A stretch of 64,000 nucleotides of DNA, taken from assembly GCF_900111375.1 (NCBI RefSeq), contig NZ_FOHB01000009.1, forward strand, positions 1-64,000. Reading direction: 5' to 3'. The translations under genes were made by a program, and so were the position numbers. Below the pieces are notes generated by a model. It had not been told where the DNA came from, did no database searches, and saw nothing but the letters and a program-made list of their open reading frames with translations. Below are positions 44,547-54,513 of this stretch, in pieces (position 1 is the stretch's first letter; the number at the start of each line of letters is the position of its first letter). The DNA comes from Pedococcus cremeus (GTDB lineage Bacteria; Actinomycetota; Actinomycetes; Actinomycetales; Dermatophilaceae).

Positions 44547-46063
44547 TGTCCGAGAAGCCGCGCCGGTTCGGGGCGCTCGAGCTGCTGGAGACGGTGCTCG
44601 ACGAGGGCAGCTGGAAGAGCTGGGACACCGCCCCCGTGCAGCCCACCTCCCCCGACAGCCCGTATGCCGCCGAGCTCAGCGCCGCGGCGGACAAGGCCGG
44701 CACCGACGAGTCGATCGTCACCGGCGAGGGCATGATCCGGGGACGCCGGGTGGCCATCATCGCGGGCGAGTTCCGCTTCCTCGCGGGCTCGATCGGCGCC
44801 GTCGCGGCCGAGCGGATCGTGCTGGCGTTCGAGCGCGCCTGCGAGGAGGAGCTGCCGTTGTTCGCCGCGCCGTCCTCCGGCGGCACGCGCATGCAGGAGG
44901 GCACGCCCGCCTTCGTCGGCATGGTGAAGATCAGCGCGGCGTGCGCCGCGTTCAAGTCGGCGGGACTGCCCTACCTCGTCTACCTGCGCCACCCCACCAC
45001 CGGTGGCGTGTTCGCCTCGTGGGCCTCGCTCGGGCACGTCACCGTCGCCGAGCCGGGCGCCATGGTCGGCTTCCTCGGCGCGCGGGTCTACGAGGCGCTC
45101 TACGGCAAGCCGTTCCCCGAGGGCGTCCAGACGGCCGAGAACCTGTTCGAGCACGGGCTCATCGACGCCGTGCTGCCGGTGGAGGCGCTGGCCGACGTGG
45201 CCGACCGCGCGCTCAGCGTGCTCATGGCGCCCCGCGAGGACCTGCCCGACGTGCCGGAGATCCCGAAGGAGCAGCTGGCCGACATCCCCGCGTGGGAGTC
45301 GATCACCCGCAGCCGCCGTGAGGACCGCCCAGGGGTGCGCACGTTGCTGCGGCTCGGCGCCACCGACGTGCTGCCCCTGCACGGCACCGGCCAGGGCGAG
45401 TACGACCCGGGCATGCTCATGGCGCTGGCCCGCTTCGGCGGCGCGCCCTGCGTGGTGCTCGGGCAGGACCGGCGTGGCCAGACCCTCGAGGACCCGTTGT
45501 CCCCCAAGGGCCTTCGCGTCGCCCGACGAGGGATGAAGCTGGCCCACGAGCTCAACCTGCCGCTCGTGAGCGTCATCGACACGGCCGGTGCCGCCCTTTC
45601 CAAGGAGGCCGAGGAGGGCGGCATGGCCGGCGAGATCGCCCGATGCCTCTCCGAGCTCGTCACCCTCGACGCCCCCACCCTCTGCGTGCTGCTCGGCCAG
45701 GGCACCGGCGGTGGCGCGCTCGCCGTCATGCCGGCCGACCGCGTGATCTGCGCCCAGCACTCGTGGCTGTCCCCCCTGCCGCCCGAGGGCGCGTCCGCGA
45801 TCCTCTACCGCGAGACCAGCCGGGCGCCCGAGCTGGCCGCCAGCCAGCGGGTGCGCTCCCTCGACCTGTTGGCCGACGGCATCGTCGACCGCATCGTGGC
45901 CGAGCACCCCGACGCCGCCGACGAGCCCGAGGAGTTCTGCCGGCGCATGTCGCAGTCGATCCAGCACGAGCTGGCGATGCTGGCGCGGATGGACCGGCAG
46001 GAGCGGCTGCAGGTCCGGCTCGACCGCTACCGCAGGCTCGGGATGAACGCCGGCAAGAACTAG
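44546..46063 (+). CDS. Fused AccD-AccA-type carboxyltransferase (possible malonyl-CoA decarboxylase)
   Basis: 505 residues. The N-half is AccD-like (SSGGTRMQEG near residue 112; TVAEPGAMVGFLGARV near 168) and the C-half AccA-like (SVIDTAGAALSKEAEEGG near 345; GQGTGGGALAV near 386; SPLPPEGASAILYRE near 410). The N-terminal zinc finger of AccD is absent. The same two folds make MdcD/MdcE of malonate decarboxylase. Coupled to a CoA-transferase and with no biotin carboxylase or carrier gene nearby, it may decarboxylate malonyl-CoA or a related thioester; a biotin-dependent carboxylase is the alternative. Confidence 0.82.
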   Translation: MSEKPRRFGALELLETVLDEGSWKSWDTAPVQPTSPDSPYAAELSAAADKAGTDESIVTGEGMIRGRRVAIIAGEFRFLAGSIGAVAAERIVLAFERACEEELPLFAAPSSGGTRMQEGTPAFVGMVKISAACAAFKSAGLPYLVYLRHPTTGGVFASWASLGHVTVAEPGAMVGFLGARVYEALYGKPFPEGVQTAENLFEHGLIDAVLPVEALADVADRALSVLMAPREDLPDVPEIPKEQLADIPAWESITRSRREDRPGVRTLLRLGATDVLPLHGTGQGEYDPGMLMALARFGGAPCVVLGQDRRGQTLEDPLSPKGLRVARRGMKLAHELNLPLVSVIDTAGAALSKEAEEGGMAGEIARCLSELVTLDAPTLCVLLGQGTGGGALAVMPADRVICAQHSWLSPLPPEGASAILYRETSRAPELAASQRVRSLDLLADGIVDRIVAEHPDAADEPEEFCRRMSQSIQHELAMLARMDRQERLQVRLDRYRRLGMNAGKN

Positions 46064-46098
46064 GACAGCGCCGCCTCCCCACCGCCATACTCGCCGTC

Positions 46099-46764
46099 AT
46101 GGGGACGGGGGTCACTGAGTCGTATGCCGTGGGGCCGGTGCCGGGCGAGACAGCCGGACGGTCACGCGTCGGCGGGTGGCGCCTCCTGACCCGCCACCCC
46201 GGCCGCGGGCTGTTCCTCGCGGCATCGCTGTTCACCGTCCTGGCGGTGACCGGGATCGGCACGGGGCCCGGCCCGCTCGGTGACTGCTGCGGCTACGGCG
46301 TGGGGATCACCCGCAACGTCGGCGACTCGTTCACCGAGGGAACGACGGTCCTCCAGAACCGCAGCTGGTTCCCCATCGTCATGGAGGACCTGCGCCCGGT
46401 CCCGACCCGCGGAGCCGAGACGGGTGCGGAGGTCGTTTCCGTCGAGGTCGCAACCATGCCGGCCCCCGGCACCTCGGACGCGATCGGGACGGCCGAGCGC
46501 GACGGCTCGCAGGTCATCCCTGCGCAGCGGAGGCACCCGGTCGACGGGTTCGTCCTGCAGCCCGAGTGGCGGGTGGGCGAACACCACGGTCTCGGGGAGG
46601 TGCTCGTCCAGTACCGGATCCGACAGGAGGGGACGTGGTCCTACCGCGGCTACGAGCTCACCTACCGCTCCGGGCTGGTACGGCACAAGGCCGTGCTCGA
46701 CGTGACCATGACCGCCTGTGCCCCGGCGTCGCAGCACCCGGTCGGCTGCGAGCCGGCCGAGTGA
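46099..46764 (+). CDS. Hypothetical membrane-anchored protein
   Basis: 221 residues I do not recognise. A short cytoplasmic N-terminus is followed by one hydrophobic segment (about residues 35-55, GRGLFLAASLFTVLAVTG) and then an extracytoplasmic, beta-looking domain with a CC pair near residue 63 and a Cys pair near the C-terminus. CATACT ends 7 nt before the ATG, so it may be leaderless. It stands between the CoA-transferase operon and the GH28 gene, ending at a double hairpin. Confidence 0.6.
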   Translation: MGTGVTESYAVGPVPGETAGRSRVGGWRLLTRHPGRGLFLAASLFTVLAVTGIGTGPGPLGDCCGYGVGITRNVGDSFTEGTTVLQNRSWFPIVMEDLRPVPTRGAETGAEVVSVEVATMPAPGTSDAIGTAERDGSQVIPAQRRHPVDGFVLQPEWRVGEHHGLGEVLVQYRIRQEGTWSYRGYELTYRSGLVRHKAVLDVTMTACAPASQHPVGCEPAE

Positions 46765-46778
46765 CCTCCGCGCCCTGA

Positions 46779-46811
46779 GGACAACGGTTGGCGGCGGGTC
46801 AACCGTTGTCC
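46779..46811. terminator. Hairpin 1 between convergent genes
   Basis: 12-bp perfect stem GGACAACGGTTG / CAACCGTTGTCC with a 9-nt loop, directly after the hypothetical gene. Confidence 0.7.
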
Positions 46812-46826
46812 CCACTGGCCCGGAAA

Positions 46827-46863
46827 GACCGCAACGAGTGGCACGTGGCCACTCGTTGCGGTC
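46827..46863. terminator. Hairpin 2 between convergent genes
   Basis: 16-bp perfect stem (46827-46842 / 46848-46863) with the 5-nt loop ACGTG, 25 nt before the end of the minus-strand GH28 gene. It is probably that operon's terminator. Confidence 0.75.
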
Positions 46864-46888
46864 CTCCGACGGGCCTGCCGCCTGCCGC

Positions 46889-48376
46889 TCAGGCGGCTGA
46901 CGCTGGTGCCAGCGTGAGCGGGCGCCCGTTCTCGGTCACGTTGTCGAGGACCAGGTCGTCGACGTACCGGACCGTGGGCACCTTCGCCGTCACACCGAAG
47001 TCGACCTCCCGGAGCCGGACGCCCCGGATGTGGTCGTCGGCGTAGCCCTGCAGGTTCAGCGACTGGGTCGCCTTCTGCACGGTCAGCCGCTCCACGTTGA
47101 TGTCTCCCACGACGGGGTTGAACCCGTAGCCGGGTCCCTCCTCGTAGTAGAAGTTGATGTCGATGACCGCCTTGGCGACCTGGCCGACAGTGATGTCGCG
47201 GGCGTGGAACCCGGTGATGAAGCCGCCCCGCACCGAGTTGGTCTTGAAGCGCAGCGCGATGTCGAGGTTGGGGCTCGACATCTCGCAGTCGCGCACGAAC
47301 ACGTTGCGCACGCCGCCCGACATCTCGCTGCCGACGGTGACGCCGCCGTGCCCGTCGCGCATCTGGCACCCCTCGACCAGGATGTCCTGGCTCGGCACGC
47401 CCACCCGCCGGCCGTCGGCGTTGCGGCCGGACTTGATGGCGATGCAGTCGTCACCGGTGTCGAAGGAGCAGTCGCGGATGACGACCATCCTGCTCGACTC
47501 GGGGTCGCAGCCGTCGTTGTTGGGCCCGTGCGAGCGCACGGTCACCCCACGCACCAGGACGTGGTCCGAGAGGGTCGGGTGGATCTCCCACATCGGGGAG
47601 TTCACGATGGTGACCCCCTCGATGAGGACACCACTGCAGCGGTACGGCTCGATGAACGACGAGCGCAGGTAGTCGCCCTCGCCGAACTGCCGCTGGTCCA
47701 CCGGGACACCGGCCTCGACCATCGCGATCAACCGGTCTCGAGCCGGCCCCTGCTCCGGGTCCCCGGGTTTCCAGCCGTACTCCTTCTTGCCCTTCCACGG
47801 CCACCAGTGGCTGTTGTCGGCCTGTCCGTCGAGCACCCCGCTGCCGCTGACGGCGATGTTCTCCTGCTCGTAGGCGTAGATGAGCGGCGAGTAGTTGTAG
47901 AGCTCCATCCCCTCGAACCGCGTGAGCACCGCCGGCAGGTAGTCGGCAGCGTTCTGGCTGAACAGGATCCGCGCTCCGTCGCTGACGTGGAGGTCGACGT
48001 TGCTGAGCAGGTGGATGGGCCCGGTGAGGAAGTCCCCGGGCGGCACCACCACGTGGCCTCCGCCGGCGGCGTGGCAGGCGGCGATGGCGTCACGGAAGGC
48101 GCCACTGCAGTCGGCCACTCCCCCGGCCACAGCGCCGTGGTCGGTGACGTCGAACCACCGGTTCGGGAAGTGCGGTGCCCGCACGGTCGCGCTGATGTAC
48201 TCCGCTCTGGCCCAAGGGTTTCCGGGAGGGTTCGGGCCCGGGCCCTCTCCCCCGACCGACGTCCCTCCACTGTCCGCCGCGTGGGCTCCGTTCGCCGTGC
48301 CGAGAGAGGCCCCGAGCACGCCCGCGCCGACCGCGGTGTACCTCAGGAAGTCCCGTCGAGAGTGCCGTTGCACCAC
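46889..48376 (-). CDS. Tat-exported GH28 glycoside hydrolase (polygalacturonase-like)
   Basis: 495 residues. The N-terminus has a twin-arginine signal (SRRDFLRYTAVGAG, then an Ala-rich region ending AHAA near residue 34). The mature part is a right-handed beta-helix of family GH28 with NNDGCDPESSR and GDDCIAIKSG (catalytic Asp residues, near 300-325), then GHGGVTVGSEMSGG and RFKTN. It would release galacturonate or related units from pectin outside the cell. It is the last gene of the uronate operon; the start is a GTG with AGAGGAG 7 nt upstream. Confidence 0.92.
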   Translation of the reverse strand: MVQRHSRRDFLRYTAVGAGVLGASLGTANGAHAADSGGTSVGGEGPGPNPPGNPWARAEYISATVRAPHFPNRWFDVTDHGAVAGGVADCSGAFRDAIAACHAAGGGHVVVPPGDFLTGPIHLLSNVDLHVSDGARILFSQNAADYLPAVLTRFEGMELYNYSPLIYAYEQENIAVSGSGVLDGQADNSHWWPWKGKKEYGWKPGDPEQGPARDRLIAMVEAGVPVDQRQFGEGDYLRSSFIEPYRCSGVLIEGVTIVNSPMWEIHPTLSDHVLVRGVTVRSHGPNNDGCDPESSRMVVIRDCSFDTGDDCIAIKSGRNADGRRVGVPSQDILVEGCQMRDGHGGVTVGSEMSGGVRNVFVRDCEMSSPNLDIALRFKTNSVRGGFITGFHARDITVGQVAKAVIDINFYYEEGPGYGFNPVVGDINVERLTVQKATQSLNLQGYADDHIRGVRLREVDFGVTAKVPTVRYVDDLVLDNVTENGRPLTLAPASAA

Positions 48377-48424
48377 TGTTCGTCTCCTCTGGTTCGCAGG
48401 TGGTTACTGCTCTGGTGGTTCTCC

Positions 48425-49657
48425 TCACCAGTCGTGGACGGTCCCGTCCTTGAGCCGGTTGAACGGCAGGTATGCCGGCTCGTACGGAAAACGCGCGGCG
48501 GCCTCCTCGTCGAGCTCGACGCCGAGACCCGGCTCCTCGCCCGGGTGCAGGTACCCGTCCTCGAACGTGTAGGTCTGCCGGAACACCTCGTTCGTCAGCG
48601 ACCCGTGCGGCATCAGCTCCTGGATGCCGAAGTTGTGGATCGCGAGGTCGAGGTGGAGCGCTGCGGCCATGCCCACCGGTGAGATGTCCGTCGGCCCGTG
48701 GATGCCCGACTTCACCTGGTAGAGGGCGGCGTAGTCGAGCAGCTTGCGCATCGCGGTGATCCCGCCGGTGTGCGTCACCGACGACCGCACGTAGTCGATG
48801 AGCTGCTCCCGGATCAGCGTCTGGTAGTCCCAGACGGTGTTGAAGACCTCGCCGATCGCCAGCGGGGTGGTCGTGTGGTGGCGCACCAGCCGGAGCGACT
48901 CCTGGTTCTCCGCCGGGGTGCAGTCCTCGAGCCAGAACAGGTCGTAGGGCTCGAGGGCCCTGCCCAGCCGGGCTGCCTGGATCGGCGTCATCCGGTGGTG
49001 CCCGTCGTGCAGCAGCGGCAGCTCGGCGCCGAACTCGCTGCGGACCGCCTCGAACACCGTCGGGATGTGCCGCAGGTATGCCGCGGTGTCCCAGTCCTCC
49101 TCCGCCGGGAGGGGCGCCCGCTGGGCCGGTTCGTAGTCGTCGTGCCGGCCACCCGGCGTGGCGGGCCGGGTGGGTACGCCGTAGACCGCGTCGATGCCCG
49201 GCACCGCGGTCTGCACCCGGATGGCCCGGAAGCCGAGCTCGAGGTGGTGGCGGATGGAGTCGAACAGCTCGTCGGTGTCGCGGCCGGACGCGTGCCCGTA
49301 GGCGAGGATCCCGGCGCGCGAGGCTCCGCCGAGCAGCTGGTACAGCGGCATACCCGCCGCCTTGGCCTTGAGGTCCCACAGCGCGACGTCGACCGCGGCG
49401 ATCGCCGACATGGTCACCGGCCCGCGGCGCCAGTACGCCGACCGGTAGAGGAGCTGCCAGGTGTCCTCGATGGCGTGCGCGTCGCGGCCGAGCAGCAGCG
49501 GCACCACGTGGTCCTGCAGGTACGACGCGACCGCCAGCTCGCGGCCGTTGAGGGTGCCGTCACCGAGCCCGACCAGCCCGTCCTCGGTCGTGAGCCTGAG
49601 CGTCACGAAGTTGCGACCCGGGCTCGTGACGACGACCTCCGCGGCGACGATCTTCAC
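48425..49657 (-). CDS. Mannonate dehydratase family enzyme (ManD/RspA, enolase superfamily)
   Basis: 410 residues. It has the capping domain and then a TIM barrel with metal ligands Asp in LLHDGHHR (near residue 213), Glu in WLEDCTP and Glu in [22 protein letters not shown] is the ManD-type loop. ManD members convert D-mannonate (some D-gluconate) to 2-keto-3-deoxygluconate. The GTG start overlaps the stop of the reductase gene (GTGA). The specificity group cannot be read from the sequence alone, but the operon supports a uronate-derived acid. Confidence 0.88.
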   Translation of the reverse strand: MKIVAAEVVVTSPGRNFVTLRLTTEDGLVGLGDGTLNGRELAVASYLQDHVVPLLLGRDAHAIEDTWQLLYRSAYWRRGPVTMSAIAAVDVALWDLKAKAAGMPLYQLLGGASRAGILAYGHASGRDTDELFDSIRHHLELGFRAIRVQTAVPGIDAVYGVPTRPATPGGRHDDYEPAQRAPLPAEEDWDTAAYLRHIPTVFEAVRSEFGAELPLLHDGHHRMTPIQAARLGRALEPYDLFWLEDCTPAENQESLRLVRHHTTTPLAIGEVFNTVWDYQTLIREQLIDYVRSSVTHTGGITAMRKLLDYAALYQVKSGIHGPTDISPVGMAAALHLDLAIHNFGIQELMPHGSLTNEVFRQTYTFEDGYLHPGEEPGLGVELDEEAAARFPYEPAYLPFNRLKDGTVHDW

Positions 49658-51099
49658 AGTAGCTCCTTGAGGTGGCGCACCAGGGCGTCGCGAAAGACGG
49701 CGGAGTCGCGCAGGTCGTCACCGAAGACCTCGCGCACGCCGAGCAGTCCGGTGGCCACGGCCACGGGGTCGGAGCCGGTGCCCACCGCGGACCGCAGCCG
49801 GTCGGCGAGCGGGTCGTCGAGCGGCAGCTGGCGGCCGTGCCGGTCACGGCCGGCGGCCACGTAGGCCATCCACGCCGCGACGGCGAGGCTGGCCCACTCC
49901 GGCGTCGCGCCGGCGGCGAGCCGGTCGCGCACGGTGGTGAGCAGCCGCAGCGGCAGCTTCTGCGAGCCGTCCATGGCGACCTGGGTGGTGCGGTGGCGCA
50001 GCGCCGGGTTGGCGAAGCGTTCCAGCACCGTCTCCCCGTATGCCGTGACGTCCAGTCCCGGGGGCTGCTCCAGCGTCGGGGCGACGTCCTCGCGCATCAG
50101 CCGCTGCGCGGCACTCGCCAGCTCCGCGTCGGAGACGGCCTCGGCGATGGTCTCGTACCCCCGGAGCGCACCGAGGTAGGCGAGCAGCGAGTGGGTGCCG
50201 TTGAGCATCCTCAGCTTCAGCTGCTCGAACGGTTCGACGTCGTCGACGAGGTCGGCCCCGGCCCGCTCCCAGGCCGGGCGTCCGGCGGCGAAGGCGTCCT
50301 CGACGACCCACTGCCGGAACGGTTCCGCCACCACCAGTGCCTGGTCCACTACGCCGAGCAGCGTTGCGGCGTCGGCACGGTCGGCATCGGTCGTGGCGGG
50401 CACGATGCGGTCGACCATCGAGCTCGGGAACGCCACGTGCTGCTCGACCCAGCTGCCGATGGCGTCGCCCTCGGCCGACGGCAGGGCACGGCAGAAGTCC
50501 ATGACCAGGCGGCGCAGCACCTCGCCGTTGCCGGTGAGGTTGTCGCAGGAGAGCACCGAGACGGGCCCTGCAGACGCCGCGCGCCGGGCCTGCAGGCCGC
50601 GGACCAGCTGGCCCACGGTGCTGCGGGCACCTCCGGCGAGGTCGGCTGCCACCACCGGGTCGGTGAGGTCGAGGCCGCCGTCGGACCCGCGGCGGTAGCC
50701 CTTCTCGGTGACGGTCAACGTGACGAGCCGGACCGCGGGGTCGGCGAAGCGCGCCGTCAGGCGCGGCCCCTCCTCCGCGGCGAACAGCACGTCGGACACC
50801 TGGCCCACCACCCGCACGCTGGGGTCGCCGACGCCGCGCTCGAGCACGGCATACAGGCAGTCCTGGGGACGCAGCTGGTCGACGACCGCGGCGGAGCGCT
50901 GCGTCACCCCGCAGATGCCCCAGCCCTCCTGGTCCGAGGCGAGTGCGGCGTCCTCGGTGAACACGGCCTGGTGCGCGCGGTGGAACGCGCCGATGCCGAG
51001 GTGGAGGATTCCCACCTGCTGCGCGAGGGCGGGCGGCGGTGGCAGCTGCACGCGGTCGTGCCGGACCTCCGGGAGGGTCCCCCGCGACAGGCGGGTCAC
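49654..51099 (-). CDS. Tagaturonate/fructuronate reductase (mannitol dehydrogenase family)
   Basis: 481 residues, long-chain polyol dehydrogenase fold. [17 protein letters not shown] near residue 30 is the NAD-binding start; [15 protein letters not shown] (near 185) and [16 protein letters not shown] (near 290, catalytic Lys region) are typical. It reduces fructuronate to mannonate or tagaturonate to altronate with NADH. The GTG start overlaps the altronate dehydratase stop (GTGA). Both downstream acids have a matching dehydratase in this operon. Confidence 0.9.
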   Translation of the reverse strand: MTRLSRGTLPEVRHDRVQLPPPPALAQQVGILHLGIGAFHRAHQAVFTEDAALASDQEGWGICGVTQRSAAVVDQLRPQDCLYAVLERGVGDPSVRVVGQVSDVLFAAEEGPRLTARFADPAVRLVTLTVTEKGYRRGSDGGLDLTDPVVAADLAGGARSTVGQLVRGLQARRAASAGPVSVLSCDNLTGNGEVLRRLVMDFCRALPSAEGDAIGSWVEQHVAFPSSMVDRIVPATTDADRADAATLLGVVDQALVVAEPFRQWVVEDAFAAGRPAWERAGADLVDDVEPFEQLKLRMLNGTHSLLAYLGALRGYETIAEAVSDAELASAAQRLMREDVAPTLEQPPGLDVTAYGETVLERFANPALRHRTTQVAMDGSQKLPLRLLTTVRDRLAAGATPEWASLAVAAWMAYVAAGRDRHGRQLPLDDPLADRLRSAVGTGSDPVAVATGLLGVREVFGDDLRDSAVFRDALVRHLKELL

Positions 51100-52631
51100 A
51101 GCACGGCCCCGAGCTGCCACGGCACGAACTCCTCGCCGCCGAGCGCCAGCTCCTCGCTGAAGCTGCGGCGACCGGATGCCGTGTCGAGGAGCAGGTCGTA
51201 GACCCGCCGTCCCATCTCCTCCAGCGGCACCCCCTGCTCGACCACGGCCGAGCAGTCGAGGTCCATGTCCCCCGACATCCGCAGCGCCAGGCTGGAGTTC
51301 GTCGCCAGCTTCACCGTCGGCACCGGCCGGCTGCCGAACACCGAGCCGCGCCCGGTGGTGAAGCAGATGAGGTTGGCGCCACCGGCCACCATGCCGGTGA
51401 CGGAGACGGGGTCGTAGCCGGGGGTGTCCATGAAGACGAAGCCCGGTCGCGGGATGGGTTCGGCGTACCCGCACACGGCGTGCAGCGGGCTGTGGCCGCC
51501 CTTGGCGACCGCGCCGAGGGACTTCTCGAGGATGGTGGTGATGCCGCCCTCCTTGTTGCCCGGCGAGGGGTTGCCGTCGAGCGTGGTGCCCTGGGACGTC
51601 GTGTAGTCCTCCCACCAGGCGATCCGGTCGAGCAGGGCCTGCCCCACCTCTGGCCTGGCCGCCCGCTCGGCGAGCATCTGCTCGGCGCCGTAGACCTCGG
51701 GGGTCTCGCCCAGCACGCTGGTGCCCCCCGCCGCCACCAGCAGGTCGCTGGCCACGCCCAGCGCGGGGTTGGCCGTCAGGCCCGACCAGGCGTCGGAGCC
51801 GCCACACTGCAGGCCGAGCACGAGGTGCTCGACCCCGACGTCCTCGCGGCGGGTGCCGCGCAGGTCCGCCGCCATGCCCCGTACGAGCTTCTCGCCCTGC
51901 GCGATGGCCGCGGCCGTGCCGCCGGCGTCCTGGATCGTGAACGACTCCACGGGGATCTCGCCGTCGAGGCCGAGGTCGGCCATCAGCCCACTGACCGCGT
52001 TGACCTCGCACCCGAGGCCGAGCACCACCAGCGCGCCGATGTTGGGGTGGCGGGCGTAGCCCTGCAGGGTCCGCTGCAGGACGTCCCAGCCGGCTCCCCT
52101 GCTGGCCATGCCGCACCCGGTGCCGTGGGTCAGCGCGACGACGCCGTCGACGCCCTCGGCGTGCAGGGCCGCGAGCTCGTCCTCGGTGCGGCGGACCACC
52201 TGGCGGGCGACGGTGGCCGAGCAGTTGACGGTGGTCAGGACCCCGACGTAGTTGCGCGTGGCGACCTGGCCGTCGTGCCGGCGGATGCCCTGGAACGTGC
52301 GGCGCAGGTCGACCGGGAGGTCCGGCAGCACACCGGTCGCTCCACCGCCGGACGCGAGCGCCGAGGCGCCCGCGGGCATGGCGAGGTTGTGCACGTGGAC
52401 GTGCTCACCCACCGCGATGGGCGCGGTCGCCACCCCGATCACGTGTCCGTACTTGCGCACCAGGTCGCCGGCCGGCACGTCGCGCAGCGCGACCTTGTGG
52501 CCGCGGGGGATGTCGGCCGACACGGTGACGGAGACCCCGCCGCGTGCGGTCACGGTGACGCCCTGCGGGATGGGGTCGAGGGCGATGGCGACGTCGTCGC
52601 CGTCGGAGAGCCTGAGCAGCTGCTCGGTCAT
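51096..52631 (-). CDS. uxaA: Altronate dehydratase
   Basis: 511 residues. It has an N-terminal SAF domain (about 1-95, with LDPIPQGVTV) and the large UxaA C-domain (GQVATRNYVGVLTTVNCSAT near 115; THGTGCGMA near 170; LQCGGSDAWSG near 275; GYDPVSVTGMVAGG near 395). It converts D-altronate to 2-keto-3-deoxygluconate. It is full length, with both domains in one chain as in E. coli UxaA. ATGA overlap with the kinase gene. Confidence 0.93.
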   Translation of the reverse strand: MTEQLLRLSDGDDVAIALDPIPQGVTVTARGGVSVTVSADIPRGHKVALRDVPAGDLVRKYGHVIGVATAPIAVGEHVHVHNLAMPAGASALASGGGATGVLPDLPVDLRRTFQGIRRHDGQVATRNYVGVLTTVNCSATVARQVVRRTEDELAALHAEGVDGVVALTHGTGCGMASRGAGWDVLQRTLQGYARHPNIGALVVLGLGCEVNAVSGLMADLGLDGEIPVESFTIQDAGGTAAAIAQGEKLVRGMAADLRGTRREDVGVEHLVLGLQCGGSDAWSGLTANPALGVASDLLVAAGGTSVLGETPEVYGAEQMLAERAARPEVGQALLDRIAWWEDYTTSQGTTLDGNPSPGNKEGGITTILEKSLGAVAKGGHSPLHAVCGYAEPIPRPGFVFMDTPGYDPVSVTGMVAGGANLICFTTGRGSVFGSRPVPTVKLATNSSLALRMSGDMDLDCSAVVEQGVPLEEMGRRVYDLLLDTASGRRSFSEELALGGEEFVPWQLGAVL

Positions 52632-53638
52632 CGAGGGGTCAGCTCCTTGATCGGCCGTGCCGCGGCGAGCGCGGCGCGGGACTCGGTGAGGGTGGGGACG
52701 TGGCCGGTGCCGCCCTGGCCCTGCACGGAGAGGGCGGCGGCACTGGCGGCGAGGCGTACGGCGTCGAGCAGGTCGTCACCGAGGGCGAGGCGGGCGGCGA
52801 GGGTGCCGGTGAGGCAGTCGCCGGCACCGGTCTGGTCGACGACCACCGGTGCGGGGACGCCCGGCACCTCGTGCACGGCTCCGTCGGTGCTGACCAGTGC
52901 GCCCTGGGGGCCACAGGTCATGACGACGTGGGCGGCGCCGAGGGGCACGACGGCGGCCAGTGCCTCGTCGGCGCTGGTCCCCGGCGCCAGGCCGAGCAGC
53001 TGGCCCACCTCGCCGGGCCACGAGGGCGTGACGACCTCGGCCAGCGGTGCCAGGCGCTCGAGCTGGGTGCGGGCCTGCTGTGCCGAGGTGAGCCTGGGGC
53101 GGAAGTTGGGGTCGTAGACGAACCGGGAGGCGACCTCGGCCGCGTGGTGCACCGCCTCCGCCAGGGTGTCGGACACCGCGCAGGCCACCCCGCTCGCCAG
53201 CACCACTCCGGCCGCCCGGAGCAGCTCGTCGTCGAGGTCGGCGACGCTGAGCCCCGACCCGGCGCTCCCCCGCCGAACGTAGGTGAACTGGCGCTCACCC
53301 GAGGGGTCGGCGTGGGTGAGGTAGAGGCCGTGCTGCCCGGGGGCGCGGACCACCGCGGAGGTGTCGACGCCGAGGCCGGCCACCCGGGCGAGCAGCTGGT
53401 CGCCGAGCTCGTCGTCGGGCACCCGCGCCACCAGGGCGGTGTGGGCGCCGGCCGCAGCAGACGCCGCGGCGGCGTTGAGCGCGTCGCCGGAGAACCCCAG
53501 CCGCAGGGTCGCACCGTCTCCCAGCGGCTCGAGGGACGAGAGCTCGACCAGCACCTCGCCGAGGACGACGACGTCCGGCGCGCTGCGCGGCATACCGCCG
53601 GGGCCCGGCAGCTCGGTGGGCGCACCCGGGCCGGTCAC
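52628..53638 (-). CDS. PfkB-family sugar kinase, probable 2-keto-3-deoxygluconate kinase
   Basis: 336 residues. ALNAAAASAAAG near the N-terminus and the PfkB catalytic motif DQTGAGDCLTGTLAA (Asp base, near residue 275) are intact. It phosphorylates KDG to KDPG in uronate breakdown; the aldolase that would follow is not in the window. The GTG at 53638 overlaps the permease stop (GTGA); an ATG at 53593 (MPRSAP) is an alternative start closer to the conserved domain. Confidence 0.87.
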   Translation of the reverse strand: MTGPGAPTELPGPGGMPRSAPDVVVLGEVLVELSSLEPLGDGATLRLGFSGDALNAAAASAAAGAHTALVARVPDDELGDQLLARVAGLGVDTSAVVRAPGQHGLYLTHADPSGERQFTYVRRGSAGSGLSVADLDDELLRAAGVVLASGVACAVSDTLAEAVHHAAEVASRFVYDPNFRPRLTSAQQARTQLERLAPLAEVVTPSWPGEVGQLLGLAPGTSADEALAAVVPLGAAHVVMTCGPQGALVSTDGAVHEVPGVPAPVVVDQTGAGDCLTGTLAARLALGDDLLDAVRLAASAAALSVQGQGGTGHVPTLTESRAALAAARPIKELTPR

Positions 53639-54513
53639 GGCTCCGGCTCTTCCTTGACCTGCGCCACGAGCTGGGTCGGGTTGACGAACCGCAGGGCGAT
53701 GACCAGCAGCACCATCATCACGGCCATGTAGATGACCGCCATCGCGTCGACCGACTGCTGGGCCCGGATGCCGGCGGCGTTCATGGAGTTGAACAGCGCC
53801 ACCACGAGGGTGCTGGAGTCGGGTCCGGCGGTGAGGAAGGTCAGCTCGAACATGCCGACCGTGCGCACCAGCACGAGGATGGAGGACGCGAGGATGCCGG
53901 GCACGAGCAGCGGCGCGAGGATCCGCGTGAAGATCGCGAAGGTGCGCGCTCCGGACATCCGGGCCGCCCGCTCGATGGCGGGGTCGATCTGCTCGATGAA
54001 GGGCGTCATCGTCAGGATCACGAACGGCACGCAGGGCACGAGGTTGGCCAGGATGACGCCGGTGATGTTGCCCGCGAGGTTGAACTTGTAGAGCACCGTC
54101 GCGAGCGGGATGCCGTAGGTGATGGGCGGCATCATGATCGGCAGCAGGAAGGCGAGGTAGACGACCTTCTTGCCCGGGAAGTCGCGGCGTGCCAGCACGT
54201 AGGACGCCGGGACCCCGACGAGGACCGACAGCACGACCACCGCGGCGGCGACCTCGAGGGTCACGATGATGACGCTCATCAGGCTGAAGTCGGTCCACGC
54301 CTGGCTGTACCACTGGGTCGTCGCGCCCTCCGGCAGCCAGGTGCCGAACCACCGGGTGCCGAACGAGTTGACCAGGACGGAGCCGACGATCCCGACGAGG
54401 AAGACCATGAAGAGCACGACGGCTCCCCAGACGAGCCAGCCGCCGGGGCTGGCGACAATCCGCCGGCGGGTGCCCGTCGCGGTCGTCGGTGCGGTGGGGT
54501 TGAGGGTGGTCAT
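53635..54513 (-). CDS. ABC importer permease (PotC-like)
   Basis: 292 residues with six transmembrane helices and the EAA-type loop ERAARMSGARTFAIFTRILAP near residue 185. It belongs to the spermidine/putrescine-Fe(III)-sulfate permease type, not the usual sugar MalFG type. ATG at 54513 overlaps the stop of the partner permease (TGATG). The operon context suggests a uronate or oligouronate cargo. Confidence 0.9.
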   Translation of the reverse strand: MTTLNPTAPTTATGTRRRIVASPGGWLVWGAVVLFMVFLVGIVGSVLVNSFGTRWFGTWLPEGATTQWYSQAWTDFSLMSVIIVTLEVAAAVVVLSVLVGVPASYVLARRDFPGKKVVYLAFLLPIMMPPITYGIPLATVLYKFNLAGNITGVILANLVPCVPFVILTMTPFIEQIDPAIERAARMSGARTFAIFTRILAPLLVPGILASSILVLVRTVGMFELTFLTAGPDSSTLVVALFNSMNAAGIRAQQSVDAMAVIYMAVMMVLLVIALRFVNPTQLVAQVKEEPEP

